A stretch of DNA of 17,790 bases from positions 1 through 17,790 of the forward strand of contig CAKOGP040001799.1 of NCBI GenBank assembly GCA_933822405.4, in the 5' to 3' direction. The DNA is from Cylindrotheca closterium (taxonomy: Eukaryota > Bacillariophyta > Bacillariophyceae > Bacillariales > Bacillariaceae). Within the stretch, counting starts at the first letter, position 1. Each line of letters starts with the position of its first letter. Shown piece after piece: positions 1 to 9,440 of this stretch. The translations under genes and the position numbers were made by a program. Under the pieces are notes generated by a model that ran no database searches, was not told where the DNA came from, and saw only the letters and a program-made list of their open reading frames with translations.

Positions 1-1438
1 AGGACGCTGTGTATTCAAAGGTAACAAGACCCGGGATTGGTTGTCTCGTGAGGACACTGCAAGTCCCACAGCTTTGCATGAAGCTATTATCTGCACGGGT
101 GTAATTGATGCCCATGAAGGTAGAAACATCATGTCAATGGATATACCTAACGCGTTTATCCAAACATTGATGCCCGAAGAGGAAGAAGGAGAAGACCGAG
201 TAATATTGAAAATTACTGGACTGCTGGTTGATTACATGATTGACCTAGATCCGACGTATCGGGATTTTGTAGTAATCAAAAATGGACGTCGAGTGATCTA
301 TGTTGTGATCCTCCGTGCTATTTATGGGATGTTACAGGCTTTGTTGCTATGGTACCGAAATCTAAGGGCATCCCTAGAAGAATACGGATTTGTGTTTCAT
401 GTATACGATCCATGCATTGCAAATATGATGGTCAATAAAAAGCAATTGACTATCAGGTTTCATGTTGATGATGTGCTAGCGAGCCACATGGAACAAAGAG
501 TTCTCAAGGATTTCTTTACATGGATAAATGAGAGATACGGAGGACTAAAGGAAGTGACTTGCACGCGGGGACGAGTTCACACCTATCTGGGAATGACATT
601 GGATTATTCAAAGAAAGGAAAGTTGAAGATTTGAATGGACGATTATGTCCAAAGAATGCTTGACGAATTTTCTGTCAAGTTTAAGGAAGACGACAAACAG
701 GAAACACCTGCTGGCAATAATTTGCTGGAGGTAGGAAAAGGAAAACTATTGGATAAGGATCAACAGACCGAGTTTCACAGGTTTGTTGCGAAACATTTGT
801 TTTTGACCAAACGTGCGCGTCTGGATATGCATCCGACGGTGGCAATTTTGGCGTCACGAGTTCAAAACCCAAATCAGAGTGATTGGCATAAACTCGTAAG
901 ACTTATGAGATACATGCACTCTACCAAGAAATGGCATCTCACGCTGAGCGCTGACAACCTTCGTGTAATGAAGTGGTTTGTCGATGCGTCTTTTGCGGTT
1001 CACCCTGACTTCAAGAGTCACACAGGAGGAGTGATGACCATGGGTGGTGGAGCTATGCAGGCTATGTCCAAGAAACAGAAGCTAAACAGCCGCAGCAGTA
1101 CACATGCGGAACTAATCGGAGTAGATGATGCAATCACACAAGTCTTGTGGACACGCATGTTCATGGAAGAACAAGGCTATCCGATTGAGAAGAATATCTT
1201 GTATCAAGACAATATGAGCTATATTCTCCTCGAAAAGAACGGGAGATCAAGTGCAGGGAAGAGAAGCCGCGCATTGAACATCCGTTATTTCTTTGTAACT
1301 GATCAGGTTGAGAAAGGAAATCTTACGATCGAACACATGCCGACCGATGACATGTGGGGGGATTATATGACGAAACCTTTGCAAGGGGAAAAGTTCCGCA
1401 AGTTTCGGGCATTGATCCAAAGGGATCAGGAAGATTAG
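1..1438 (+). pseudogene. Ty1/Copia retrotransposon pol, 3' part (reverse transcriptase + RNase H), broken by an in-frame stop
   Basis: The frame is open from base 2, so the window begins inside the polyprotein. In order it shows the RT palm with the first catalytic Asp in MDIPNAF (Asp codon at 140), the RT box HVDD at 461-472, a conserved HTYLGM block, then a Copia RNase H domain with Asp in VDASF (983), Glu in THAEL (1109), Asp in YQDN (1208) and the late TDDMWGDYMTKPL block. This part would copy element RNA into DNA and degrade the template. A TGA at 632-634 splits the frame between RT and the RNase H connection; the same frame continues directly at 635 and ends in TAG at 1438. The rest is well preserved, so inactivation looks recent. 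Gag, protease and integrase lie outside the window or are missing. Diatom Copia elements commonly have these motif variants; that assignment is from memory of the family. Confidence 0.9.
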
Positions 1439-1960
1439 ATATGACCGTCGTCGGTTATATATACACGTTACATATTAAATGAAGAAAGGATTCGTTATCG
1501 CAACTGGAGTCGTCGAAACGACAGGAGTGTGTTGGTGAAATGGGATCTTAATAGTTCAAAGAACAGTCGAACATGTCGGACAGTGAAATCGGACATTCGT
1601 GATATGGAACACGGACGGGAGTACGGTTCGAGTACTTACAGAGATGGATAAGTATTGAAGGTAGATCCAGATCTGTGACTAGTTCGTGAAGAACATGTGC
1701 ATATGTGCTTTATACGCCGCGACAGCTGGTGAGAGCTGACGCAGATGGCTTCCGGAAGAGATTTTTTGTACCTGCTTGTGGAGATCATTGTTGATCGACT
1801 TCTGGCAAGAATAGCAGTAGAATACGATCTAATAGGAAGTGGTGATACTGTTCATCCGCAGGTAGAAGCCCAGCATCACTGGCACCTGTTCCTATTGTAG
1901 GCAATCCATAGCCGACGTAGATTCGAGCTCAGTATACTCCAGAGGTGGCTAGAGCGTTGA
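1439..1960 (+). other. Non-coding retroelement tail: probable 3' LTR or untranslated sequence
   Basis: No credible coding frame. The stretch directly follows the Copia pol stop, where 3' untranslated sequence, a polypurine tract and the 3' LTR are expected. A purine-rich run (AAGAAAGGA, about 1484) and a TGTTGG-type start at about 1530, a common Copia LTR beginning, are seen. No matching 5' LTR is present in the window, so the LTR boundaries cannot be proven. A short inverted pair (AATAGGAA near 1831, TTCCTATT near 1890) is present. Confidence 0.4.
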
Positions 1961-2358
1961 GGCTCTCATTACAGCTACGGAGTTGATTATCTGACACGAG
2001 CTAGCGACAACATCAACAGTTTGTCGAACATGGTAAAAGATGGATTTGATGTATTTATGGACACAAAGAGAGAGAACAGCTTCTTTGTGACCAGAAACGG
2101 GACTACATGGGGATTTGGACATCGCAATGGGTTATATACTTTGGTTGACGAACCTGCTATGGTAACAACAATGTTTCATGACCATGCACGTGGACTTGAT
2201 AATTATGATGTGCAAGGGTACTGTGCTCTACAGAGTGTGGAGAAGAACAAAGAGGGTTTCACAAACAAACAAGTGAAACGAGCAAATGTTGCACGAAGTG
2301 GCTATCATATGATGGGAGCACCTGGTGCAGAATTATTCAAGTTGGCGATTCGGGGAAA
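1961..2358 (+). pseudogene. Copia pol fragment (gag-pre-integrase region), truncated at its 3' end
   Basis: One frame is open from just after a TGA at 1958. It encodes a stretch like the protease-to-integrase linker of Copia polyproteins: a NINSLSNMVKDGF block, then the pre-integrase signature around FTNKQVKRANVARSGYHMMG and the conserved IRGN. In intact diatom-type elements a zinc-binding and integrase region follows. Here similarity stops at IRGN, where CCCTAA repeats begin, and the frame runs on into unrelated sequence to 2572. The fragment belongs upstream of RT in pol but lies downstream of the RT/RNase H copy, so it is a second, truncated element or a rearranged piece. No start, gag or LTR could be assigned. 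Confidence 0.75.
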
Positions 2359-2378
2359 CCCTAACCCTAACCCAACCC
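2357..2378. repeat. Interstitial telomere-like repeat (CCCTAA)
   Basis: Two exact CCCTAA units (2359-2370) are followed by degenerate CCCAA-CCC units (2371-2378). CCCTAA/TTAGGG is a widespread eukaryotic telomere repeat. The tract begins exactly where similarity to the Copia fragment ends. Confidence 0.75.
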
Positions 2379-2844
2379 TTTTTCCCACCATCCCTCCCTT
2401 GGTCTTTCATCCTTTGTACCTTTGCTCGGTAGCTTTATTGCCGAGTTTACTCTCATTTGATTCGAGTCCACTATCGACTCTTTCGACTCGAACGTGCTTC
2501 CCAGACCAGCATAAGCTAATTCCTTCGCTACAGGCCATCTACCCCCGCGTATCAAACACGCGGTATTCGTAACTCTCTGTAGTGGTGCAATACGTGTGTT
2601 TATATACAAGGTCCTACACATCGTTCTTATCGGGACATGAGGTAGAGGCGACGCCAGGTTATCCGCAGGATAATAAGGAAAAGCTAGAAACGCCCATACG
2701 TCTCCCGTCTTGCCGATCAATGATCACGTTTGGCACGCAGTTTAGACCGTCTGTCTGTTACCAGATACCCTACGCAAAAGACGCAACACTCATTCGTCAT
2801 TACTGTACCTATGGTAATATTGGTACTGTACTACCAACAGAACT
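2379..2844. other. Intergenic region upstream of AspRS
   Basis: No gene is supported; frames open here lack recognisable content. Two TACTGTA 7-mers lie at 2801-2807 and 2824-2830, 38 and 15 nt before the AspRS ATG, so they probably fall in its core promoter or 5'UTR. Confidence 0.5.
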
Positions 2845-4820
2845 ATGGCGACTGAAGAAGAATTGAACACGCAGATTGCCGAGCTTGGAGAGCAAATCAA
2901 GAAGGCCAAGCAAGAAAAGAAGCCGAAGGAAGAATGGGATCCCTTTCTGAAGGAAATGCTCGCTCTCAAGGTAAGCCCATCAAACGATGCATTTAGATGT
3001 GTTGGCCGCGAATGACTGATCTAACAGATCACTCGCATTATCCAAAAAGGCAAAGTTCAAGGAAGTCACAGGTAGGGACCATGGGCCCCAAACGCAAGTA
3101 CCAAAGCCAAAGGATTCGGGACAACAGGAAGCATCTGAGAAAAACAAGGAGAAGAGAGCAGCCAAAGCTGCATCCAAGGCAAAGAAAGAGGCCGAAAAAG
3201 CCGCTAAGCGAGCTGAGCGAGAGCGCAGAGAACGTGAAAAGGCCGAAAAGCTTGCTGGTATTGGCCAGGGCAACTTTGGAGATGCCAAGATGGTCAAGTC
3301 TCACGAGATTACCGACAAAAAATGGATTGAGGTGGGTAACTTGAAACCCGCGCTTGCTGGACAAAAGGTGCTTATTAGAGGATACATCCAGGTCTCTAGA
3401 GGCGTTGGGAAGGGCGTTTTCGTTCTCATTCGTTCCACTTTGTACACGGTTCAAGGAGTTGCCTTTCAAAACAAGACTGTTTCGCAAGGCATGGTCAAAT
3501 ACGTTTCTGCACTTCCTGTCGAATCCGTTGTCGATGTGGAAGGAACCGTCACTGTGCCCGAAAACCCTGTCGAATCTGCTACGCAAAAAATGGTCGAGAT
3601 TCAAATTACATCGTTCCATTGCGTTTCGAAAGCAAAGCAGGCTCTTCCATTTTTGATGGAAGATGCCTGCCGTCCGGATGAAAAGAAGGAAGCCGATGTT
3701 GGGGCCTATGACGAAAATGAAGAGGTGAAACGCGAAGACGGCTTGGTCCGTGTTGGCGACAAAAATCGTCTTGATAACCGCTGGCTGGACTTGAGGACTC
3801 CCGCCAACCAGTCTATCATGAGAATTGAATCAATGGTCGGATGCCTATTCCGGGAGTGCCTCCTTTCAAAAGGATTCATTGAAGTTCACCCCCCCAAGCT
3901 TATTGCCGGTTCAAGTGAAGGTGGGTCCGATGTTTTCACTTTGGACTACTTCGGTCAGCCTGCATGTTTGGCCATGAGTCCACAGTTGCACAAGCAAATG
4001 GCCGCAGCATGCTCTGGATTCGAGCGCGTTTTCACTACCGGTCCTGTCTTCCGGGCTGAAAACTCGAACACGAGAAGACATCTGTGCGAGTTCACTGGGT
4101 TCGACATGGAAATGGCTATTCATGAACATTATGACGAGGTTATGGATGTCTTCTCTGACTTATTCATCCACATTTTTGACGGTATTAATGAGAGATGTAA
4201 AGCTGAACTTGAACGTGTTCGTGAACAACATCCATTCGAGGACTTGAAATATCTTCGACCAACGCTGAAGATCACATATGCCGAAGGGTGTACTCTTTTG
4301 CGGGAGGCAGGAATTGACCAGGTAAGTCGGTTAGTGTATGGAGGTGCCCAAGCAGTTCTGGTGATAATCCCACTGACACTGCACTGCACTGCTTGCCCAG
4401 GATGACTATGAAGATTTGAGTACCGAGAACGAGAAAAAGCTTGGAGACATTGTAAAGGAAAAGTATGACACTGACTTTTTCTTCATGGACAAGTACCCTC
4501 TTTCTGTACGACCTTTCTACACCATGCCATGCCCTGACAATCCCAAGCTTTCCAACAGTTACGATTTCTTCATTCGTGGGCAAGAAATCCTGTCTGGAGC
4601 TCAACGAATTCATGAACCCGATTTTATCGAAGAAAGAGCCAAGGCTTGGGACATCGATCTGTCAACAATCGAAGAATACGTGAACTCTTTCCGCAATGGG
4701 GCTCTACCTCATGGCGGGGGTGGTATTGGGCTTGAGCGAGTAGTGATGCTTTTCTTGGGACTTCCAAACATCAGAAAGGCTTCTTGGTTCCCACGTGACC
4801 CAAAACGTCTAGCACCTTAA
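2845..4820 (+). CDS. DARS: Aspartyl-tRNA synthetase, eukaryotic cytosolic type, with N-terminal WHEP-like domain
   Basis: Charges tRNA-Asp with aspartate for cytosolic translation. I join exons 2845-2970, 3050-4321 and 4401-4820 (phase-0 GT-AG introns, 79 nt each) into a 605-aa protein. Residues about 4-52 resemble a WHEP-TRS helix-turn-helix ([15 protein letters not shown], then [12 protein letters not shown] across intron 1). A Lys/Ala/Glu-rich charged helix covers about 69-107. An OB-fold anticodon-binding domain covers about 135-245 ([11 protein letters not shown]). The class II catalytic core has motif 2 FRAE at 376-379 followed by [13 protein letters not shown], and motif 3 GGGGIGLER at 571-579. 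Length exceeds yeast (about 557) and human (about 501) enzymes because of the N-terminal extension. The acceptor at 3049 is chosen because the more obvious AG at 3027 leads to a stop. There is no clear organelle presequence, so a cytosolic location is inferred. Confidence 0.95.
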
Positions 4821-4847
4821 TCTTACAGACCGAGAAGGGCTATGTCC

Positions 4848-4910
4848 CTTTTGGTAGATGTGCAGAACGGATTTTAATGGTTACTTTTGGTAGATATGCA
4901 GAACAGATTT
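4848..4910. repeat. Two-copy direct repeat, 36-bp period
   Basis: Copies at 4848-4874 and 4884-4910 (CTTTTGGTAGAT-G/A-TGCAGAAC-G/A-GATTT) differ at two of 27 positions. They lie in the 163-bp gap between the convergent AspRS and PP2C stops, so in the 3'UTR or termination zone of one or both genes. Confidence 0.8.
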
Positions 4911-4983
4911 CTCAGTGATTAGTTTTATAATCCCTACTTGTAATCTTCTCAACTACCAGTACGACTTTCAGCAGTTGTTCAAT

Positions 4984-6790
4984 TTACTGTTCTGTTTCGT
5001 TGTTTGCTGCTAGTTGCGAGTCAGGGTTTCGGCGTCCTACCCGTGTTGACGGCCGTAGGTCAACTATCATTATAGTCATGTTATCACCCCCAATCCCTTG
5101 TGTTACTCTTGGATCGTCACTGATAATCTCATCCAGCATCTCAATCCCAATTTCAGTTGGTGTTCTCGTGTTAATTCGGTCTCTGACGAACTGTACTGCG
5201 TTCTCGTTTGACAGGCAATCCCAAATTCCATCACATCCAAGAATAATGAACTCATCTTCTGGGTGAAGCACAACCCTGAAGAATTCGAAGCATTCCTTGA
5301 GACATCAAAGCCTCAAAGCACGAATCAATCAATAAAAAGAGAGACTTACTGTAGTATATCTGGCTCGGACGTAATAATTTGATCTGCAGGAGGAATGCCT
5401 GGAACTTGTTTGTATTTCAGATCACCAATCGAGCGCGAAAGATTCAAGTTTCCGTTCACTCTACCGAATTGGTTTACGAATCCTCCAGCCTTCGTGATTC
5501 TTGAACTTTCCACCTGCTGCTGAGGTTTGTGATCAAAGCTGAGCGCTTCCGTTTTCCCTCCGGCCCTGCATAGTACAGCTCTAGAGTCGCCTGCATTAGC
5601 TACAGTCAAAATTCTACCTGTTAATACAGCTACAATGGCTGTGGCCCCCGCATGAATTGGATGGTCGGGAAGATTGCAGATCTATCTCAACAGGCACAAA
5701 GTTAAGGAACTCCAGAGTAGCGAAGCATTCATATATCCATCTTCGAAACTTACCAACCTTCCATTGTGAACGATGGTTGGTTTTGCAGCCGACGGACCTG
5801 TAGAGCGAAAATATGTTAGTCACCCAGGAGCCAAAACGATTGTGGAGTGATGATGGGCTTACCACCCGCACTTTGATTAGTTTCCTCCGAGTTGAGAGGT
5901 ACAACGCCCTTGTCACCAGACGAAGAGGCGAGGTTCAGGATCCGTTGCATCATGCCAGTGACTGTAGCGGTCTTCTTATCGAGTTCGTCTGAAGTATCAT
6001 TGCTATCCTGCTCAATTCTTTTCTCATCGCCGTCGAGATTTCTATCAAGTTCTGCCGCTTCTTCCTCTCCAACGCGACCGGTGCTATCATCATCGCTTGT
6101 ATCAGTATTGTTCCCACCCTCAGTAGGTGCAAGCTCTTCGTTCTCACCTTTTGCATTTCCGGCATCAGTTGATTCTGAACTTGATTTATTGCTCGGGTTA
6201 GTCTCTTTAGGTATGATTCCAACGGTTTGGTCGGCAGGAATGGACACTGCACCCCTTCTTTCCCCGGGGAATGGTTTAGAATTTCGCAACGTAACAATTT
6301 CATCGCTATTTCAAGAAAACAGAGGTTAGAAAAAATGGCGTACCGAAGTAATCAATGCATCTTCAAATACCCACCGCCTCGACGAGTCCTGTATCATTCG
6401 GTCTAGGGAGTGAAATGTATTTCGCAAAGCTAGACCAACAGTCGATTCAGAAGGATCGGAGCTTCTTTGTTCGTCGGAAACTGGAACTCCTTGCTTCCAT
6501 GATTCTTGTTGCGTTAGAACAGAAACAAGGTAAAGACTGCAGAAGCGGGCGACTTCTGCCCCCCCGTGTCCATCGAAAACTCCAAAAATTTTGGCATCCG
6601 ACTTGCATTCAGAGTCTTCGCTGGATTGCGGTATCGGAATATCAGTTACAGCAACATGTGCATCTTCCATTGATTTTCGCCACCCCTGCATATCGACAAC
6701 ACCCCATGAACACGGAACATCAGGACACTCCAGTGATTCTCCAGATTCTTCGCACTTTTCGGTAACTGGGATTGACAAATAAGTTCCCAT
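4984..6790 (-). CDS. PPM/PP2C-family Ser/Thr protein phosphatase with acidic insert (PPM1G-like layout)
   Basis: Metal-dependent phosphatase removing phosphate from Ser/Thr of proteins. Exons on the minus strand: 6790-6375, 6305-5863, 5797-5754, 5681-5350, 5275-4984; the joined protein has 508 aa. The start MGTYLSxP at 6790 is typical of the family and gives Gly2, a possible N-myristoylation site. Motifs: RKSMED (38-43), VFDGHGG (71-77), TVANAGDSR (327-335), DHKP, LNLSRSIGD, CDGIWD (426-431) and GGDN (474-477), so the metal-binding Asp/Glu residues (E42, D43, D73, D427, D476) are present. Residues about 160-285, nearly all in exon 2, form a Ser/Asp/Glu-rich low-complexity insert between the two halves of the fold, as in PPM1G. 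Introns are 65-74 nt. The CG|C split codon at exon 1/2 restores a family-like SSRRDEIV junction. Substrates cannot be told from sequence. Confidence 0.93.
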
Positions 6791-7043
6791 GATAGTGCTA
6801 TGAAACAATCAATTAAAGCCGTGTCTCTGCCTTCAAGAATATGGTAAAATAGCATTGTGGTCAATTCAAACGGATAATTTTCAATCAATCTAAAGGGAAA
6901 TTCAGCGCGTGCGCAGAGTGTGCAGTCATCATTCCTGAGTGCTGTACGAGTTTTGTAGCGTACCAATTCCTAAGAAGAGTAATCGTACAGTAAAGAAGTA
7001 GGCTCATGTCGGCAGAAGTGTTCATAAAAATCCTGCGGTACGC
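6791..7043 (-). other. Intergenic: PP2C upstream region and 3' flank of the BED/hAT gene
   Basis: Short gap between two minus-strand genes, presumably holding the PP2C promoter. It contains one TACAGTA at 6986-6992. No ORF with recognisable content and no other element seen. Confidence 0.4.
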
Positions 7044-9267
7044 TTAAATTAAACCAATATTATCATGCAAGAAAGAGACAACTTCCAGATGATCCCCATG
7101 GTAGCCATCTCTTTCGGCTTTTCCGTCAGGTTCTAAGAAAATAGTGGATGCACCCAGCCACTTTCTTGCTAAAAGTGACAACTCTGGAAATTGATCTTGA
7201 TTCGCCTTCCACCAACCCAGTGGGTCTTCGATACGACGATTCGATTTGACGGTTTCAATATACCTATCTACGCTTGTGCGAGCATAGGAAGTGGCATCCT
7301 CATCAGAGCAGTTTACATCTGTGCCCTCCACTTCGGCGTCCTCTCCAAAAAAAAGCCCAGCCATCGTAGAAGTTTCCTGCCTTCTGTTTTTGGCGTTGTC
7401 TTGACCCTGCTGGTCAATATTCTCCCCACTAGATCGCTTGGAAAGCTTCAATCGCTTCACATTGGCTGTCAACGTTGCCACCACGTCATCCTTTTCGCTG
7501 GCTGAAAGACCCTTCATATGGATCAATCTTGGATCAATTGGGACAGTCCACATAAAAGGAGTGGTGCCATTGAGCATTGGTTCGAATGCCTTCTCAAAAG
7601 CAGTGCATATAGACTGTCGAAACTGCTCCATACTTGTTGCTTCGAAACCGGAACCCAGAGAGTCATTTACATTCACCTTCCCTAGAACATCATTGATCCT
7701 GCGAAAGACTGGTATGGCCATCATTGGGTATGGTTCTACGGATAGTGTTTTCGTAGCGTCATAGAAAGGCTGCAGGATTTCTCTCAGAGCTCTTGCCATC
7801 GATTGCTGTTGCATAGTTGGACATGTAACATCTCCATTTTTCGACGCCGCAGGGGTTGGAAGCTCCAAAAAGTCTTGAACCAATTTATATGCATCTTTGC
7901 AGTTAGGCACTGCTTTGTGATTCTTGACGTACTCTTGGATCAAAGCAAGGAGTTGCTTCACTGGATCAAGGGAAAGGCATGACATGACTACATGATCCAT
8001 TGTATGCAAAATGCATCTGCTGGCAAGTTTAAGGGGGATATTCAACTGAGTGGCTGTTTCAGAAAGGTTGCAATCTTCGGTTGCATGTTTCCGAGTAATG
8101 TTGGTTATTTTCTTGGAACTTAGTCCGTACTCTTGGAGCGCTTCTTCTACAACCGATACGGGTGATCCACAAGGTGCAACCTTTATGGTTAATGAGTGTC
8201 GCTCAAAGACCGCAGTACAGAAGGTGATCCGAACAGAACAGTATTTCATCCCTTGGCATTTAATAACTTCGTAGGCAAGTGAAAAATCTTCGCACAAACC
8301 GAGCTGTTGATGTAACTCGGCCTTGGCACTTTCTACTTTCGAACGAGCAAGAACGAGGACGTCTTCTTTCGTGTATGGCTCGGGCAAACCACGAACGAGC
8401 TCTTTGAATCCAAGATCATCGACAACCGTGAAGGGGCGAAAAGAACCGACCAGCCATTTCAAAAGTAGAAGCGGCTGAGATTCTCCCTTGGTCACAGTCT
8501 TCTTCCTTTTCTTCAGAGGAGGTTCTTTCGCCGACGGCCCAATGGCCTTGGACCTGGTACCATCTGTACCCCCTTCGTTTGTAATATCAGTTTCTCCATC
8601 CGTATTGACAAGCCCATGATAGGCCATCATATGACGGCTAATGGTCTTTGATGTTCTTTGGATCAAGAAGAAGAAGAGAAAGACGACAGGATCAAGTGCC
8701 CATTGATCAGTGAGAATTGCCAATAAAAGAAATCACTTGCAACCCTGTTTTTTTCATCCTTGGACTCACCCTTTCGTGTAGGTAAACTGTTTCTTGCATT
8801 TCAAGCAGTAAGCCGCAATAGCGTCCTTCGACCGCCACTTCATACAACCAGGTGGTGGCTGGTCAGCTGGTCCTGGAGCAACTGTCGTTGGGGAAGCAAA
8901 AAGAAACAGAAGAGTCAATGGAAATAACCGAGCCAAAGCAAGTCTATTGTTTCATGGACGTACCCAACTTAATGAACTTCCAAATCGCGGGTTTTTGCAT
9001 GCGATCAGGGTCGTACAGTCGAGTTAGGATGCTGTTGGGATCCATTTGTTTTGTTCCTCCACCAGGAGTTGTCACAGGTTCTGATGGATCGATGCTATCA
9101 TCCAAGGATCCACGTCCTTTTGGAGCAAATCGAGCTGGTGGTTCGACCGGGTCGTTTACTTTTGCATGCCCTTGATCGTCCACGAAGTCGGAGCTCTCCG
9201 CAGCCTTGATCCTGGAGTCTCCGCCCCCGACATCATTGTTGGCCTCCTTATGTTGAATGTTTTCCAT
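7044..9267 (-). CDS. BED zinc-finger, hAT-transposase-derived protein, probably catalytically dead (domesticated)
   Basis: Three exons, 9267-8964, 8881-8770 and 8655-7044, join to a 675-aa protein; introns are 82 and 114 nt. ATG at 9267 is the first in frame. Residues about 94-153 form a BED finger: KPAIWKFIKL, then C127-x2-C130 and H147-x4-H152, assembled only when both introns are removed. A basic nuclear-localisation-like cluster (LKKRKK) lies at 186-191. Residues about 200-560 follow the hAT layout: LLKWLVGSFRPFTVVDDLGF, a C353-x2-H356 block, and ILQPFYDATKTLSVEPYPM. A C-terminal dimerisation domain (DPLGWWKANQ near 616, then LARKWL) ends in LEVVSFLHDN. Where active enzymes have the TTDGW and TDNA aspartates, this protein reads AYEVI (266-270) and TRKHA (326-330), and the usual SVPSER block is absent. 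A DNA-binding regulator is the likely role (inference). Confidence 0.88.
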
Positions 9268-9440
9268 GATGGCGAACACTTTGTCTTTGTCAATTTGCTG
9301 AGAGTGTTTGATTGTCCGATTTCAAACTTTTCGTGTAGGATCGGTATGAAACTCTACCTACAGAGTTCTCGTTCGATTAGACTAGTACTGGTAGTTCGAC
9401 AACCTCGGACACACAACGGTCATTTTCAAATTTTACCAAC
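9268..9440. promoter_or_regulatory. Putative bidirectional promoter region
   Basis: 173 bp separate the divergent starts of the BED/hAT gene (-) and the secreted Cys-rich gene (+), so both promoters should lie here or overlap the genes. No clear TATA box or other named element is seen. Confidence 0.4.

Noticed and set aside
2359..2572. Extension of the Copia fragment frame to a 183-codon gene ending at 2572
   Set aside because: After the telomere-like repeats the translation (NPNPNP onward) has no Copia similarity; the open frame there is accidental.
3028..3049. Alternative acceptor CTAACAG at 3027 for AspRS intron 1
   Set aside because: With the phase-0 exon 1 it leads to a TAG near 3073; the acceptor at 3049 keeps the frame and restores the WHEP-like [10 protein letters not shown] junction. 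The CTAAC at 3021-3025 is more likely the branch site.
3038..3619. 193-codon frame on the minus strand opposite AspRS exon 2
   Set aside because: It is antisense to a well-conserved synthetase exon and has Ser/Leu/Phe-rich composition typical of the complement of Lys/Glu/Ala codons. No domain.
5892..6329. 145-codon plus-strand frame with long Ser runs
   Set aside because: Complement of the acidic, Ser-rich PP2C insert; the Ser-rich content is a by-product of the opposite strand.
6791..6808. Longer PP2C start upstream of 6790
   Set aside because: It would need a TTG start. The ATG at 6790 gives the family-typical MGTYLSxP terminus.
8656..8723. Start of the BED/hAT protein at 8723 with a hydrophobic N-terminus
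   Set aside because: This piece lies inside an intron: its hydrophobic run is the pyrimidine tract before the acceptor at 8656. Splicing upstream restores the two missing zinc-finger cysteines.
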